12,949 bases of DNA from Actinomycetota bacterium (GTDB lineage: Bacteria > Actinomycetota > Actinomycetes > Nanopelagicales > Nanopelagicaceae): assembly GCA_947371865.1 (NCBI GenBank), contig CANBRH010000028.1:1-12949 (forward strand). The letters run 5' to 3'. Within the stretch, counting starts at the first letter, position 1. Every line of letters starts with the position of its first letter. A model generated the notes under the pieces. It saw only the letters and a list, made by a program, of their open reading frames with translations, did not search any database and was not told where the DNA came from. The translations under genes were made by a program, and so were the position numbers. Of the stretch, positions 1 to 7,090 are shown piece by piece.

Positions 1-26
1 ATGACCATGAGTTCATAATGACGCAT
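1..26 (-). CDS. rpsF: 30S ribosomal protein S6, 5' end only (partial)
   Basis: Only the first eight codons and two further bases lie in the window. Read on the minus strand from the ATG at 26-24 they give MRHYELMV, the usual start of actinobacterial S6. S6 binds S18 and 16S rRNA in the platform of the small subunit. A strong Shine-Dalgarno (AGGAGG, minus strand 44-39) sits 12 bases before the start. The upstream order PBP, GT87 protein, then rpsF matches actinobacterial chromosomes, where ssb, rpsR and rplI normally follow. The call rests on the short N-terminus, the ribosome binding site and synteny; the rest of the gene is outside the window. Confidence 0.85.
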
Positions 27-30
27 GCGT

Positions 31-86
31 TAACCCCACCTCCTCTGGACTAAAGCGGCCACGGTATTTCCGCGGCAGGAGGGTTA
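31..86 (-). promoter_or_regulatory. Putative S6:S18 ribosomal leader upstream of rpsF
   Basis: On the minus strand, TAACCC (86-81) plus TCCT (80-77) can pair with AGGA (44-41) plus GGGTTA (36-31), leaving GGTG (40-37) as a bulge. Inside is a hairpin CCGCGG-AAATA-CCGTGG (75-59, six pairs, one G-U). A CCG trinucleotide (58-56) directly follows the hairpin in a one-sided loop. A stem, a bulged CCG and an apical hairpin are the hallmarks of the known S6:S18 leader, which mimics the S6:S18 site on 16S rRNA. Here AGGAGG lies in the closing stem, so protein binding would hide the ribosome binding site. The pairing was folded by eye; the family assignment is from memory of the motif. Confidence 0.7.
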
Positions 87-134
87 TGCGACTCTCCGGC
101 GAAGCCACGGTGTGACATCCCTTGGAGAGGAAGG

Positions 135-1340
135 CTAAGCGTAACCGTCAGTGGCGATGGAGAGAAATTCGAGCTCCTGTGGCTGGATTTCCCGTGTGGA
201 TGAAGTGGTTATTAAGCGTGAGGCGAACCAGGCGGTCGTGGCTAGACGAATGAAGATAGAGAGGGCATAGCCCTTGGCAGGCAAGCCAAAGTGAGAGCCG
301 GTGTAGCTGGCCAAGTACTCCCAGATCGCCAAGTGATAAATCGCCTCTCCTGCCTGCCAGATCCAGAAGTCACGCCGGAGGTTGCGCTTACCCATTGCCA
401 AGATCGCCAACGGAGTCAGCCAGACGATGTACTGCGGCGAATACACCTTGCTGGTGGAGGTAAATACCGCGACTATTAAAAACGCAATTGTTGCCAATCG
501 TGGGATGCGTTTAATCAGGAAGAAGTAATAAGCAAAAGCTCCGGCACCGATGAGAAAAAGTAAAACAGCAAAATTATTAATATGTTTAATGTTGATTCCA
601 AAAAGTTGCAAGCCGTACCAGAGCGATCCAAAATCGGCACCACGTTCACCATTTAACTTAAAGAATCGCCACCAACCAGTTGGGGTAGTGAGAATGAATG
701 GCAGATTGAGAAGTAACCAAGATCCCAGCGCGATTATTGAATAACGCACTAATTCCTTGATTTTGGATTTACGATAAAGGATCAAAGCAATCGGGATCAG
801 CAACACGATGGGAAAGAATTTGGTCGCGATCGAAAGCCCAAGCCAGAGCGCACTGCGATCAAATTTTCGTCTATCGAAATAATAAATGGCGGCCACCGCC
901 GAAATGACCGCCCAAATATCCCAATTGATATAAAGCGAGGCAATGACTGCAGGGCTAAGAGGCAAGAGATACCAATACTTGGGATTCATCCGCGAAATAA
1001 TTAAGGCGGTGCCAATAAAGAGCAAAGCGATAAGCAGAGCGTTGACATCGAAATAAAATTTGTAATTAGTGGAAGCGTGCGGCACCAACCAACTGGTCGC
1101 CCACATCACCATGGCAGTTCCTGGTGGGTATTCGACTGATTTAGTGTCGCTGGAGTATGGCCATTGATGGGTATTTAAACCGCGATCACCATATAGAGCT
1201 GATAAATCAGAATAACAAGCATGAACATAAACATCTGGCGTACCCCAACCGCTGTTTCGGCAATGATCAAACTTTGCAAAAGAAAGTAGCGCGCCCAGCA
1301 GCGCCAAAACAATCATTGATTTTGTGGCGTACTTAACCAT
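135..1340 (-). CDS. GT87 / DUF2029 family integral membrane glycosyltransferase-like protein
   Basis: A 401-residue polytopic membrane protein with roughly ten hydrophobic segments, starting at residues 8-22 and ending near 355-375. Features typical of DUF2029/GT87 are visible: an extracytoplasmic stretch with YSDL (43-46), EYPPG (70-74), a WD pair (140-141), ATKFFP (172-177) and KVYSPQY (298-304). GT87 proteins, such as mycobacterial PimE, use polyprenyl-phosphate sugars as donors outside the membrane; the acceptor here cannot be told. Its place between the PBP gene and rpsF matches mycobacterial Rv0051. It starts with ATG three bases after the PBP stop and has no clear ribosome binding site, so translation is probably coupled. 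The family call is firm; enzymatic activity is inferred. Confidence 0.82.
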   Translation of the reverse strand: MVKYATKSMIVLALLGALLSFAKFDHCRNSGWGTPDVYVHACYSDLSALYGDRGLNTHQWPYSSDTKSVEYPPGTAMVMWATSWLVPHASTNYKFYFDVNALLIALLFIGTALIISRMNPKYWYLLPLSPAVIASLYINWDIWAVISAVAAIYYFDRRKFDRSALWLGLSIATKFFPIVLLIPIALILYRKSKIKELVRYSIIALGSWLLLNLPFILTTPTGWWRFFKLNGERGADFGSLWYGLQLFGINIKHINNFAVLLFLIGAGAFAYYFFLIKRIPRLATIAFLIVAVFTSTSKVYSPQYIVWLTPLAILAMGKRNLRRDFWIWQAGEAIYHLAIWEYLASYTGSHFGLPAKGYALSIFIRLATTAWFASRLITTSSTREIQPQELEFLSIATDGYA

Positions 1341-1343
1341 TGG

Positions 1344-3308
1344 TTACGGCTTTTTCTTTACAGTCTTCTTGGATGGAGTTGGGGTCGGCGTCACTGCAAG
1401 AGCTGGATCCAAAGTAGGAACAACGCTTTCGTAAGGAACGGGATCAACTCCACCAATATTTGAAGGTGCAGGGAAATCTACGATGGGAACCTTCTTGAGG
1501 GCATTCTTCATGTAGAGATCCCAGATTCGTGCTGGGAAGGAACCACCGGTAACAGCATTAAGCCCACCAATTCCGTTGAGGGACTGTGAAGCATTGTCAC
1601 GGAAGAGCGCAACAGAAGTAGCTAACTGTGGGGTGTAACCAGTGAACCAAGCTGAAGCATTATCAGTAGTGGTTCCGGTCTTTCCCGCACTGGGTCTACC
1701 TAAATCTGCAACGGCGGCAGATGCAGTACCAACAGAGGTCACTTCTTGAAGTGCGGTGGTGAGATCGGCCATGACATCGGTGGCGAAAACCTGTTGGGCA
1801 ACAACTCTGGATTGATAGAGCACGCCCGAGTTAGCCCCCAACACTTCTTTGACAATGAATGGTTTGGCATAGACGCCTTGCGCGGCAAAAGTTGCGTATG
1901 CGGCTGCTACGTCGACTACGTGCGGGCTAGCCACACCTAAAGTGACAGAAGGAGTGCCGATCATTCCCACCGATGTAGGAATTCCGGCGCGGCGAGCCAC
2001 ATCAACCACCTTGTCGGGACCAACCTTTATTCCAAGTGGCACAAAAATTGTGTTAACCGATTCGGCAGTAGCTTTCATCAAATCGATAATTCCGTATTGC
2101 TCGTTACCGTAATTAAATACCGGGTAAGGCTTGCCGTTGTCATCAAAGACTTGTGGGGATTGACCATCCCATGTTGAAGAAAGCGGTATTCCTTGCTCCA
2201 GCGCTGCAACTAACGCGAATGGTTTAAAAGTTGAACCAGCTTGAGTGGTTGCCTGAGTTGCACTGTTGTATTGATTAGCCAGAAAATCTCGGCCACCATA
2301 CAACGCCACGATCTCACCGGTACCTGGTCTTATAGAAACCAACCCGATGTGCAGATTAGCCGGAGCTTTTGCTGGAGTACGACGATCGACTGCATCGACA
2401 GCAGCTTCTTGCGCCTTCTTCTCAAGCGTGGTTTTGATGACATATCCACCGACTTGAAGTTGCTCTTCAGTGAAACCAAGTTTGCCGAGCTCGTGCTCAA
2501 CCCAAGAGATGACATATCCGCGTGGACCTGCGAGCGCACCTGAGGTGACACGAGGTTTGATCGTAGGGAATTTCAATGTCGCGGCTTTAGCGGGGTCCAG
2601 CCATTTTGCTGCAACCATGCCACGAATAACATATGCCCATCTGGCTTGCAAACGCGTCATGTTATTTGCAGAAATTGCGGGATCGTAATAGCCGGGCGAG
2701 CGCAAAATAGATGCAAGAACTGCAGCCTGGGAAATGTTGAGTTGATCAACGGTACGGCCAAAGAAGACTTCAGAGGCGGTTTCAACTCCGTAAGATCCAC
2801 GGCCAAAATAAATGGTGTTGAGATAACTTTCTAGAATCTGGTCTTTGGAAAATTGGTTCTCTAATTTCACAGCAATAATGAGTTCTTTAATCTTTCGTTG
2901 AATACTTCGCGTTGGTGTTAAAAATGCAGTCTTTGCATATTGCTGGGTAATTGTGGAACCACCTTGCAGCGCACCGCCGCGCAAGTTGTTGTAGATAGCG
3001 CGTGCTATTCCTGTTGGACTAAAAGCGTGCTCCGAGTAAAAATTGCGATCTTCTGCTGCCATGACCGCATGGCGAACATCCAATGGGATGTTGGCTAATT
3101 TAACAATCGTACGATTTTCAGATCCAATGCGACCAATTTCGGAACCGTCTGCATATTGGATAATCGTGGATTGGCTATTGACGAACGCATTAGCGTCAGG
3201 AATTTTGACCGTGAAATAGGCGTAAGCAAAGCCGACTGAAGCAAGGATAAATCCGAAGCCGCCAAGGAAGATGGAGGATCTGACCACCGTCTGCTTTATA
3301 TTCGCCAC
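1344..3308 (-). CDS. ponA: Class A penicillin-binding protein (transglycosylase/transpeptidase)
   Basis: A 654-residue bifunctional peptidoglycan synthase. One N-terminal membrane anchor (about 13-33) places the catalytic domains outside. The GT51 domain has EDRNFYSEH (catalytic Glu86) and GGSTITQQ (116-123), for polymerising lipid II. The transpeptidase domain carries the SxxK motif STFK (Ser359, Lys362), SVN (417-419) and KTG (543-545), so both activities look intact. The tail ends in a Thr-Pro repeat and a lysine-rich stretch; no PASTA domain is seen. The start is GTG: no other start precedes the membrane anchor, and the next Met is residue 83. No good Shine-Dalgarno is visible. It lies 10 bases after the DUF5318 gene, as Rv0050 ponA1 lies beside Rv0049 in mycobacteria, so it belongs to a cell-wall operon running toward rpsF. 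Confidence 0.95.
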   Translation of the reverse strand: MANIKQTVVRSSIFLGGFGFILASVGFAYAYFTVKIPDANAFVNSQSTIIQYADGSEIGRIGSENRTIVKLANIPLDVRHAVMAAEDRNFYSEHAFSPTGIARAIYNNLRGGALQGGSTITQQYAKTAFLTPTRSIQRKIKELIIAVKLENQFSKDQILESYLNTIYFGRGSYGVETASEVFFGRTVDQLNISQAAVLASILRSPGYYDPAISANNMTRLQARWAYVIRGMVAAKWLDPAKAATLKFPTIKPRVTSGALAGPRGYVISWVEHELGKLGFTEEQLQVGGYVIKTTLEKKAQEAAVDAVDRRTPAKAPANLHIGLVSIRPGTGEIVALYGGRDFLANQYNSATQATTQAGSTFKPFALVAALEQGIPLSSTWDGQSPQVFDDNGKPYPVFNYGNEQYGIIDLMKATAESVNTIFVPLGIKVGPDKVVDVARRAGIPTSVGMIGTPSVTLGVASPHVVDVAAAYATFAAQGVYAKPFIVKEVLGANSGVLYQSRVVAQQVFATDVMADLTTALQEVTSVGTASAAVADLGRPSAGKTGTTTDNASAWFTGYTPQLATSVALFRDNASQSLNGIGGLNAVTGGSFPARIWDLYMKNALKKVPIVDFPAPSNIGGVDPVPYESVVPTLDPALAVTPTPTPSKKTVKKKP

Positions 3309-3318
3309 GGTCGAAAGG

Positions 3319-3741
3319 TTACCGCTTCACCCAATCATCATCTTCGAGGGTCCTGACTTTTCGAGGGGGTTTGCGCACTTTGCCGTCACCTAATAAGTAG
3401 GAATAAACCAAGTGGTTCCAGCCGCAATCACCACAAACCTCAACGGTATAGACCCGAAACTCGCCAAACTCATTCTCCATTTCGTCGAGTTCAGCTAAAG
3501 ACTTAATGCGGCCTGAATATTGGCCGAGTTGATCGCCGAAGGCGTAACGAAGTTCCACCATTTTGTTCTTCTTACAGACGGGGCACGGCCGCTGAGTTCT
3601 TTCGCCATGGTGTTTTGCCGCCCGGCGCAGATACGGGTCGGCATCGCAGGCATCCATGGCAGATGCCTTGCCTTGGAAAAGGGCGATGAGCGTTGCCCTG
3701 CGATCTAGGGAGTAATCCACTGCATCTCGGCGCGACCACAT
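3319..3741 (-). CDS. DUF5318 family protein with a putative zinc ribbon
   Basis: A 140-residue soluble protein of unknown function. Two CxxC pairs (Cys53/Cys56 in CPVC and Cys103/Cys106 in CGDCGW) suggest a zinc ribbon. The N-terminus (MWSRRDAVDYSLDRR) and the RCPVCKK-like and CGDCGWNH segments match the DUF5318 proteins found next to class A PBP genes in Actinobacteria (Rv0049 in M. tuberculosis, from memory). It is first in the minus-strand operon and ends 10 bases before the PBP start. The bases before its ATG are pyrimidine-rich (TTCTTTCTTCTT) with no Shine-Dalgarno, so it may be read from a leaderless mRNA. A role in cell-wall synthesis is suggested only by its neighbours. Confidence 0.88.
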   Translation of the reverse strand: MWSRRDAVDYSLDRRATLIALFQGKASAMDACDADPYLRRAAKHHGERTQRPCPVCKKNKMVELRYAFGDQLGQYSGRIKSLAELDEMENEFGEFRVYTVEVCGDCGWNHLVYSYLLGDGKVRKPPRKVRTLEDDDWVKR

Positions 3742-3770
3742 AAGAAGAAAGAATAACTAGGCTTGCCGCC
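3742..3770. promoter_or_regulatory. Divergent promoter region between DUF5318 and MFS genes, probably leaderless both ways
   Basis: Only 29 bases separate the two divergent start codons, and neither side has a Shine-Dalgarno. On the minus strand TATTCT (3755-3750) ends nine bases before the DUF5318 ATG. On the plus strand TAGGCT (3758-3763) ends eight bases before the MFS GTG. Both fit the actinobacterial -10 consensus TANNNT at the distance that puts transcription starts on or next to the start codon. No convincing -35 hexamers are seen; they would fall inside the opposite gene. This is an inference from spacing. Confidence 0.45.
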
Positions 3771-5045
3771 GTGCACATTTCCTGGCCAACACTTGGGACC
3801 ACCAAGCTCTCGCGCTTGCTACAGATCCGCTGGCTGGGACAGGTTACTGATGGCATCTTTCAATCGGCCCTCGCCTCTTTTGTGCTCTTCTCGCCGGAAC
3901 GTCAGTCCAATGCCGTTGCGGCAGCGCTAGCTTTCACTGTTGTGCTATTGCCTTACTCCTTTGTCGGCCCCTATGCCGGCGTTATTTTGGATCGTTTTTC
4001 CAGACAAAGAATCGTGCAATTTGCCAACGCATTTAGGGCTTTCGATCTCGTTGTGATCGCTCTCTTGGTGAAGAGTGGCACCACTGGTCTGACGTTGACG
4101 CTTTTCGTTCTGGTTGCTTTCGGAATTAATCGATTAATTCTTGCGGGACTTTCGGCAGGCTTGCCGCTGTTAGTAAGCAAGGAACAACTCATCACCGCGA
4201 ATGCTCTTGCTGTGACTGGCGGAACCATCGGAGTTGTTTTCGGTGGCGGTATCGGAATAGGGATTAAGAACTTGCTCGATCATTCCCACAAGAGCGATCT
4301 CTCTGATTCAATGTTGGTCATCATCGCCGCCATCGGCTACCTCGTGAGTGCTCTGATTTGCTCGCGCCTAGGAAGAACCGAACTTGGTCCTCGAGAGCAT
4401 GAGACAGCCTCTGAAGGTTGGCGCGAAATGTTGGAGGGTTTGTACATCTTGCGTCAGCACGAAGATGCCTTCCGTGGAATCTTGGCTACGGCTTTTCAAC
4501 GCGGTGGTCTCACGGCGCTAACTTTGATGGGGCTTCTGCTCGAACGTAATTTCTATCATTCTCCGAATAATCCTGATGCTGGTCTACGTGGCTTTGCTTT
4601 CGCGCTAGCAATTGCCGGGGTCGGAATTGGAATTGGCTCTTTCATTAGTCCGTTCGGAGTAAATAAATATGGAAGACACCTTTGGATTAAAGCGATGATG
4701 ATCCTCGCCGTTCCATTTGTAGTTCTCGTTGCTATTTCTCCAAAAGAATATTTCTTGATCGCTGCCGCATTTTTCGTTGGCTTATGTGGCCAAGCCGTAA
4801 AAGTTACCAACGATGCTTTGGTGCAATCGAAGATAGATGACTCCTACCGTGGCCGCGTCTTTGCTTTCTATGACATTGCAGTAAATGCCGCAATTGTTCT
4901 AGGTGCCATCGTTGCAGCATTCATTTTGCCAAAGAGTGGTGATTCCTTTTTATTGCCCGCACTAATCGGCGCGTTATATGTAGTGGTATCGGTCGTGATG
5001 CTGCGCCCGATTAAATTTTCGGACCGTTCACTTCCCACCATTTAA
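3771..5045 (+). CDS. Major facilitator superfamily transporter
   Basis: A 424-residue protein with about 11-12 hydrophobic segments. GPYAGVILDRFSRQR (67-80) resembles MFS motif A in the loop between helices 2 and 3 (the D-R-x-x-R-Q/R pattern). A cytoplasmic central loop (about 200-235) separates two six-helix halves, and a second half-motif is visible at SYRGRVFAF (358-366). The substrate cannot be told from the sequence; an efflux or lysophospholipid-type role would be a guess. The GTG start leaves room for the first helix and follows a likely -10 box. An MFS gene also lies near pcnA in Streptomyces (recalled synteny). Its last 35 bases overlap the end of pcnA on the other strand, so the two transcripts must be antisense there. 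Confidence 0.85.
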   Translation: MHISWPTLGTTKLSRLLQIRWLGQVTDGIFQSALASFVLFSPERQSNAVAAALAFTVVLLPYSFVGPYAGVILDRFSRQRIVQFANAFRAFDLVVIALLVKSGTTGLTLTLFVLVAFGINRLILAGLSAGLPLLVSKEQLITANALAVTGGTIGVVFGGGIGIGIKNLLDHSHKSDLSDSMLVIIAAIGYLVSALICSRLGRTELGPREHETASEGWREMLEGLYILRQHEDAFRGILATAFQRGGLTALTLMGLLLERNFYHSPNNPDAGLRGFAFALAIAGVGIGIGSFISPFGVNKYGRHLWIKAMMILAVPFVVLVAISPKEYFLIAAAFFVGLCGQAVKVTNDALVQSKIDDSYRGRVFAFYDIAVNAAIVLGAIVAAFILPKSGDSFLLPALIGALYVVVSVVMLRPIKFSDRSLPTI

Positions 5046-6453
5046 TGAGCTCCTCTGTTGCGCGTTCGACGCCCAATGGACCTTCTTCCATGCGTAAATC
5101 AAGCAAATATTGATAGGCCTTGCCCACTAAAGGGGATGGCTTGATCTGCAAGATATCCATAATCGCCAGGCCGTCTAGATCGGGGCGGATCTTGTCCAAC
5201 TCTTCTTGTTCTTTTAAGGTCGCAATTCTTTCTTCCAGCGAGTCATAGGTCCGAGCCAACATTTCGGCCTTGCGCTGATTTCGGGTTGTGCAATCAGCCC
5301 GAGTTAAGACGTGCAAGTGATCGAGAAGATGTTCGGCATCGCGGATGTATCGACGAACTGCAGAATCAGTCCATTCACCGCTGCCATATCCGTGAAAACG
5401 CAAATGCAGGAAGACTAATTGCGAGACATCATTAATCGTGTGATTATCGAATCGAAGGGCGCGCATCCGTTCTTTGGTCATACGTGAGCCAACAACTTCA
5501 TGATGATGGAAGGAAACTCCGCCGCCTGGAATTAATTCGCGAGTACGCGGCTTACCAATATCGTGGAGAAGGGCCGCCAGCCGAATGACTAGGTTGGGTC
5601 CACCTAAACGATCTTCCATGGATATTGCTTTTTCGAGAACCGTAAGCGTGTGTTCGTAAACATCTTTGTGATGATGATGTTCATCGATTTCCAAACGCAA
5701 CTTCGGTAATTCCGGAAGAATTTTCTCCGCAAGCCCAGTTTCAACGAGAAGTGTTAGCCCTAATCGGGGATTAGGTGACATGAGCATTTTCGTTAATTCA
5801 TCGCGAACGCGTTCGGCGGAGATAATTGAAATGCGGTCGGCCATGCTCGTGATAGCAGCAACAATCTCGTCGTCAACCGTAAATTTAAGTTGGCTTACGA
5901 ACCTGGCGGCACGCATCATGCGCAATGGGTCGTCTGAGAAAGAATCTGTAGCTTTGCCAGGCGTGCGTAAAATTCCTTGTGCTAAATCATTGACGCCATT
6001 GAAGAGATCAATAAAAATCGGATTCGCGGTAGTCAGCTCGAGTGCCATCGCATTAACCGTGAAATCTCTACGGAAAAGATCGCCTTCGATCGAATCTCCA
6101 AAATCAACATCTGGTTTGCGGCTATCGGGGTCGTACTTTTCACTGCGATATGTCGTCACTTCGATGGAGGTATCTCCATGTTTGGCGGCGATAGTTCCAA
6201 ACTCAGCACCAATCTCCCAAACAGTATCCGCCCATTTTTTAAGAATGGCTTTTGTCGCATCCGGCCGCGCATTCGTCGTGAAATCCAAGTCATTTCCCAG
6301 TCGGCCAAGAACGGCATCTCTTACTGGGCCACCCACCAACGCCAAGGTATAGCCAGCGCTCTTAAACCCGGCCGCCAGTGACTGGGTGATAGGCGCTTGC
6401 TCGGTCAGCGCCGAGATGGCAAGAGCCGCCGCTAGATCTTTTGGTGTTTTCAC
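5011..6453 (-). CDS. pcnA: CCA-adding tRNA nucleotidyltransferase (actinobacterial type, HD domain)
   Basis: A 480-residue enzyme that adds or repairs the 3' CCA of tRNAs using CTP and ATP. The head domain has GGPVRD (41-46), the metal-binding DLD (Asp55, Asp57) and RRDFTVNA (128-135). The neck includes DDPLRMMRAARF (174-185). A histidine-rich patch EHHHHKDVYEH (258-268) leads into an HD domain with LHDIGKPRT (296-304, His297/Asp298), as in actinobacterial PcnA. Length is normal for that class (Rv3907 type). It starts with GTG; AGAGGGA on the minus strand lies five bases upstream as ribosome binding site. It is transcribed alone, divergent from the NUDIX gene as in other Actinobacteria, and its 3' end overlaps the convergent MFS gene by 35 bp. 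Confidence 0.95.
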   Translation of the reverse strand: MKTPKDLAAALAISALTEQAPITQSLAAGFKSAGYTLALVGGPVRDAVLGRLGNDLDFTTNARPDATKAILKKWADTVWEIGAEFGTIAAKHGDTSIEVTTYRSEKYDPDSRKPDVDFGDSIEGDLFRRDFTVNAMALELTTANPIFIDLFNGVNDLAQGILRTPGKATDSFSDDPLRMMRAARFVSQLKFTVDDEIVAAITSMADRISIISAERVRDELTKMLMSPNPRLGLTLLVETGLAEKILPELPKLRLEIDEHHHHKDVYEHTLTVLEKAISMEDRLGGPNLVIRLAALLHDIGKPRTRELIPGGGVSFHHHEVVGSRMTKERMRALRFDNHTINDVSQLVFLHLRFHGYGSGEWTDSAVRRYIRDAEHLLDHLHVLTRADCTTRNQRKAEMLARTYDSLEERIATLKEQEELDKIRPDLDGLAIMDILQIKPSPLVGKAYQYLLDLRMEEGPLGVERATEELIKWWEVNGPKI

Positions 6454-6499
6454 AGGATCCCTCTCACAGTGAGTAAGGCTAGAGCAGTACCCTTGCTCT
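6454..6499. promoter_or_regulatory. Divergent promoter region between pcnA and the NUDIX operon
   Basis: This 46-base region serves two divergent start codons. For the plus strand, TACCCT (6488-6493) fits a TANNNT -10 box and ends seven bases before the NUDIX ATG, which has no Shine-Dalgarno; a leaderless mRNA is likely. For the minus strand, TAGCCT (6481-6476) is a candidate -10, giving a short leader that contains the pcnA ribosome binding site. An 11-base palindrome CTCAC-A-GTGAG (6463-6473) lies between them, and a longer inverted repeat surrounds the plus-strand -10 box. Promoter positions are inferred from consensus and spacing. Confidence 0.5.
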
Positions 6500-6500
6500 A
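6480..6500. repeat. Perfect 7+7 inverted repeat bracketing the NUDIX -10 box (operator candidate)
   Basis: The arms TAGAGCA (6480-6486) and TGCTCTA (6494-6500) are exact reverse complements with a seven-base spacer that holds the TACCCT -10 candidate. The right arm ends on the first base of the NUDIX ATG. If transcription starts at that ATG, the left arm is not transcribed. The repeat would then act as a DNA operator rather than an RNA hairpin. The left arm also overlaps the candidate pcnA -10 box. No regulator is known for it. Confidence 0.5.
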
Positions 6501-7090
6501 TGACCCCGGCACCGAGTGCGGGTGGCGAAGCAAAACGGAAAAAACGTCGGAGACGGCGTCCTGCGGGCCCACCTCCTCAACATAATTCCACGACCGAGCA
6601 GAAATCTGATGCGACGGTTGCACCCAAGAACCCTTCTGGCGCGCCTAAACGCCCTTATGCCAAGCGGGTCGATGAAGTCAGCGCTGGCGGTTTGGTGATT
6701 GATACTTCGGGTACCAAAGGCTTATTGATAGGTAGGCGCGACCTAAAGGATCAAAGTCGAGAACGTCTGCTTTGGTCCTTGCCTAAGGGCCACATCGAAG
6801 CAGGGGAGACTCCTGAACAAGCGGCCATCCGCGAAGTCGCTGAAGAAACTGGAATTGAAAGCGAAATTTCACGCGCGCTTGGCGTGATTGATTTTTGGTT
6901 TATGGCCGGTGGAAAACGAATTCACAAGACGGTTCATCATTATCTTTTTAAAGAAGTTGGCGGCGAACTTTCGCCTCAAGTAACTGAAGTTGATGATGTC
7001 GCTTGGTTCCCATTGGATGAAATCATCGACATGCTGGCCTACCCTGATGAGAAAAAGCTCATTGCTAAATCGGGCGAACTACAGCCATGA
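6500..7090 (+). CDS. NUDIX hydrolase, MutT4-like
   Basis: A 196-residue protein. Residues 1-55 are low-complexity and basic, with KRKKRRRRR at 12-20, and look disordered. Residues 57-190 are a NUDIX domain with a complete box: Gly97, Glu103, then REVAEETG from Arg111 to Gly118 (GX5EX7REUXEEXGU). SAGGLVI, LLWSLPKGH and KTVHHYL around it match the MutT4 (Rv3908) type found beside pcnA and mviN in mycobacteria (recalled). NUDIX enzymes hydrolyse nucleoside diphosphates linked to another moiety; the substrate here is unknown. The basic leader may bind nucleic acid or membrane (inference). No Shine-Dalgarno precedes the ATG. It heads the operon and overlaps the next gene by four bases (ATGA). Confidence 0.9.
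   Translation: MTPAPSAGGEAKRKKRRRRRPAGPPPQHNSTTEQKSDATVAPKNPSGAPKRPYAKRVDEVSAGGLVIDTSGTKGLLIGRRDLKDQSRERLLWSLPKGHIEAGETPEQAAIREVAEETGIESEISRALGVIDFWFMAGGKRIHKTVHHYLFKEVGGELSPQVTEVDDVAWFPLDEIIDMLAYPDEKKLIAKSGELQP

Noticed and set aside
92..129. A possible terminator after the GT87 gene (CTCTCC 129-124 pairing with GGAGAG 97-92, minus strand)
   Set aside because: The loop is 26 bases long and no T-run follows. It may be a minor leader structure, but an intrinsic terminator is not supported.
2241..2543. A 100-codon plus-strand open frame inside the PBP gene
   Set aside because: It is antisense to the transpeptidase coding region and has no independent coding evidence.
5780..6352. A 190-codon open frame on the plus strand within pcnA
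   Set aside because: It is antisense to the conserved catalytic domain of pcnA, and its Ser/Arg-rich sequence shows no motif.
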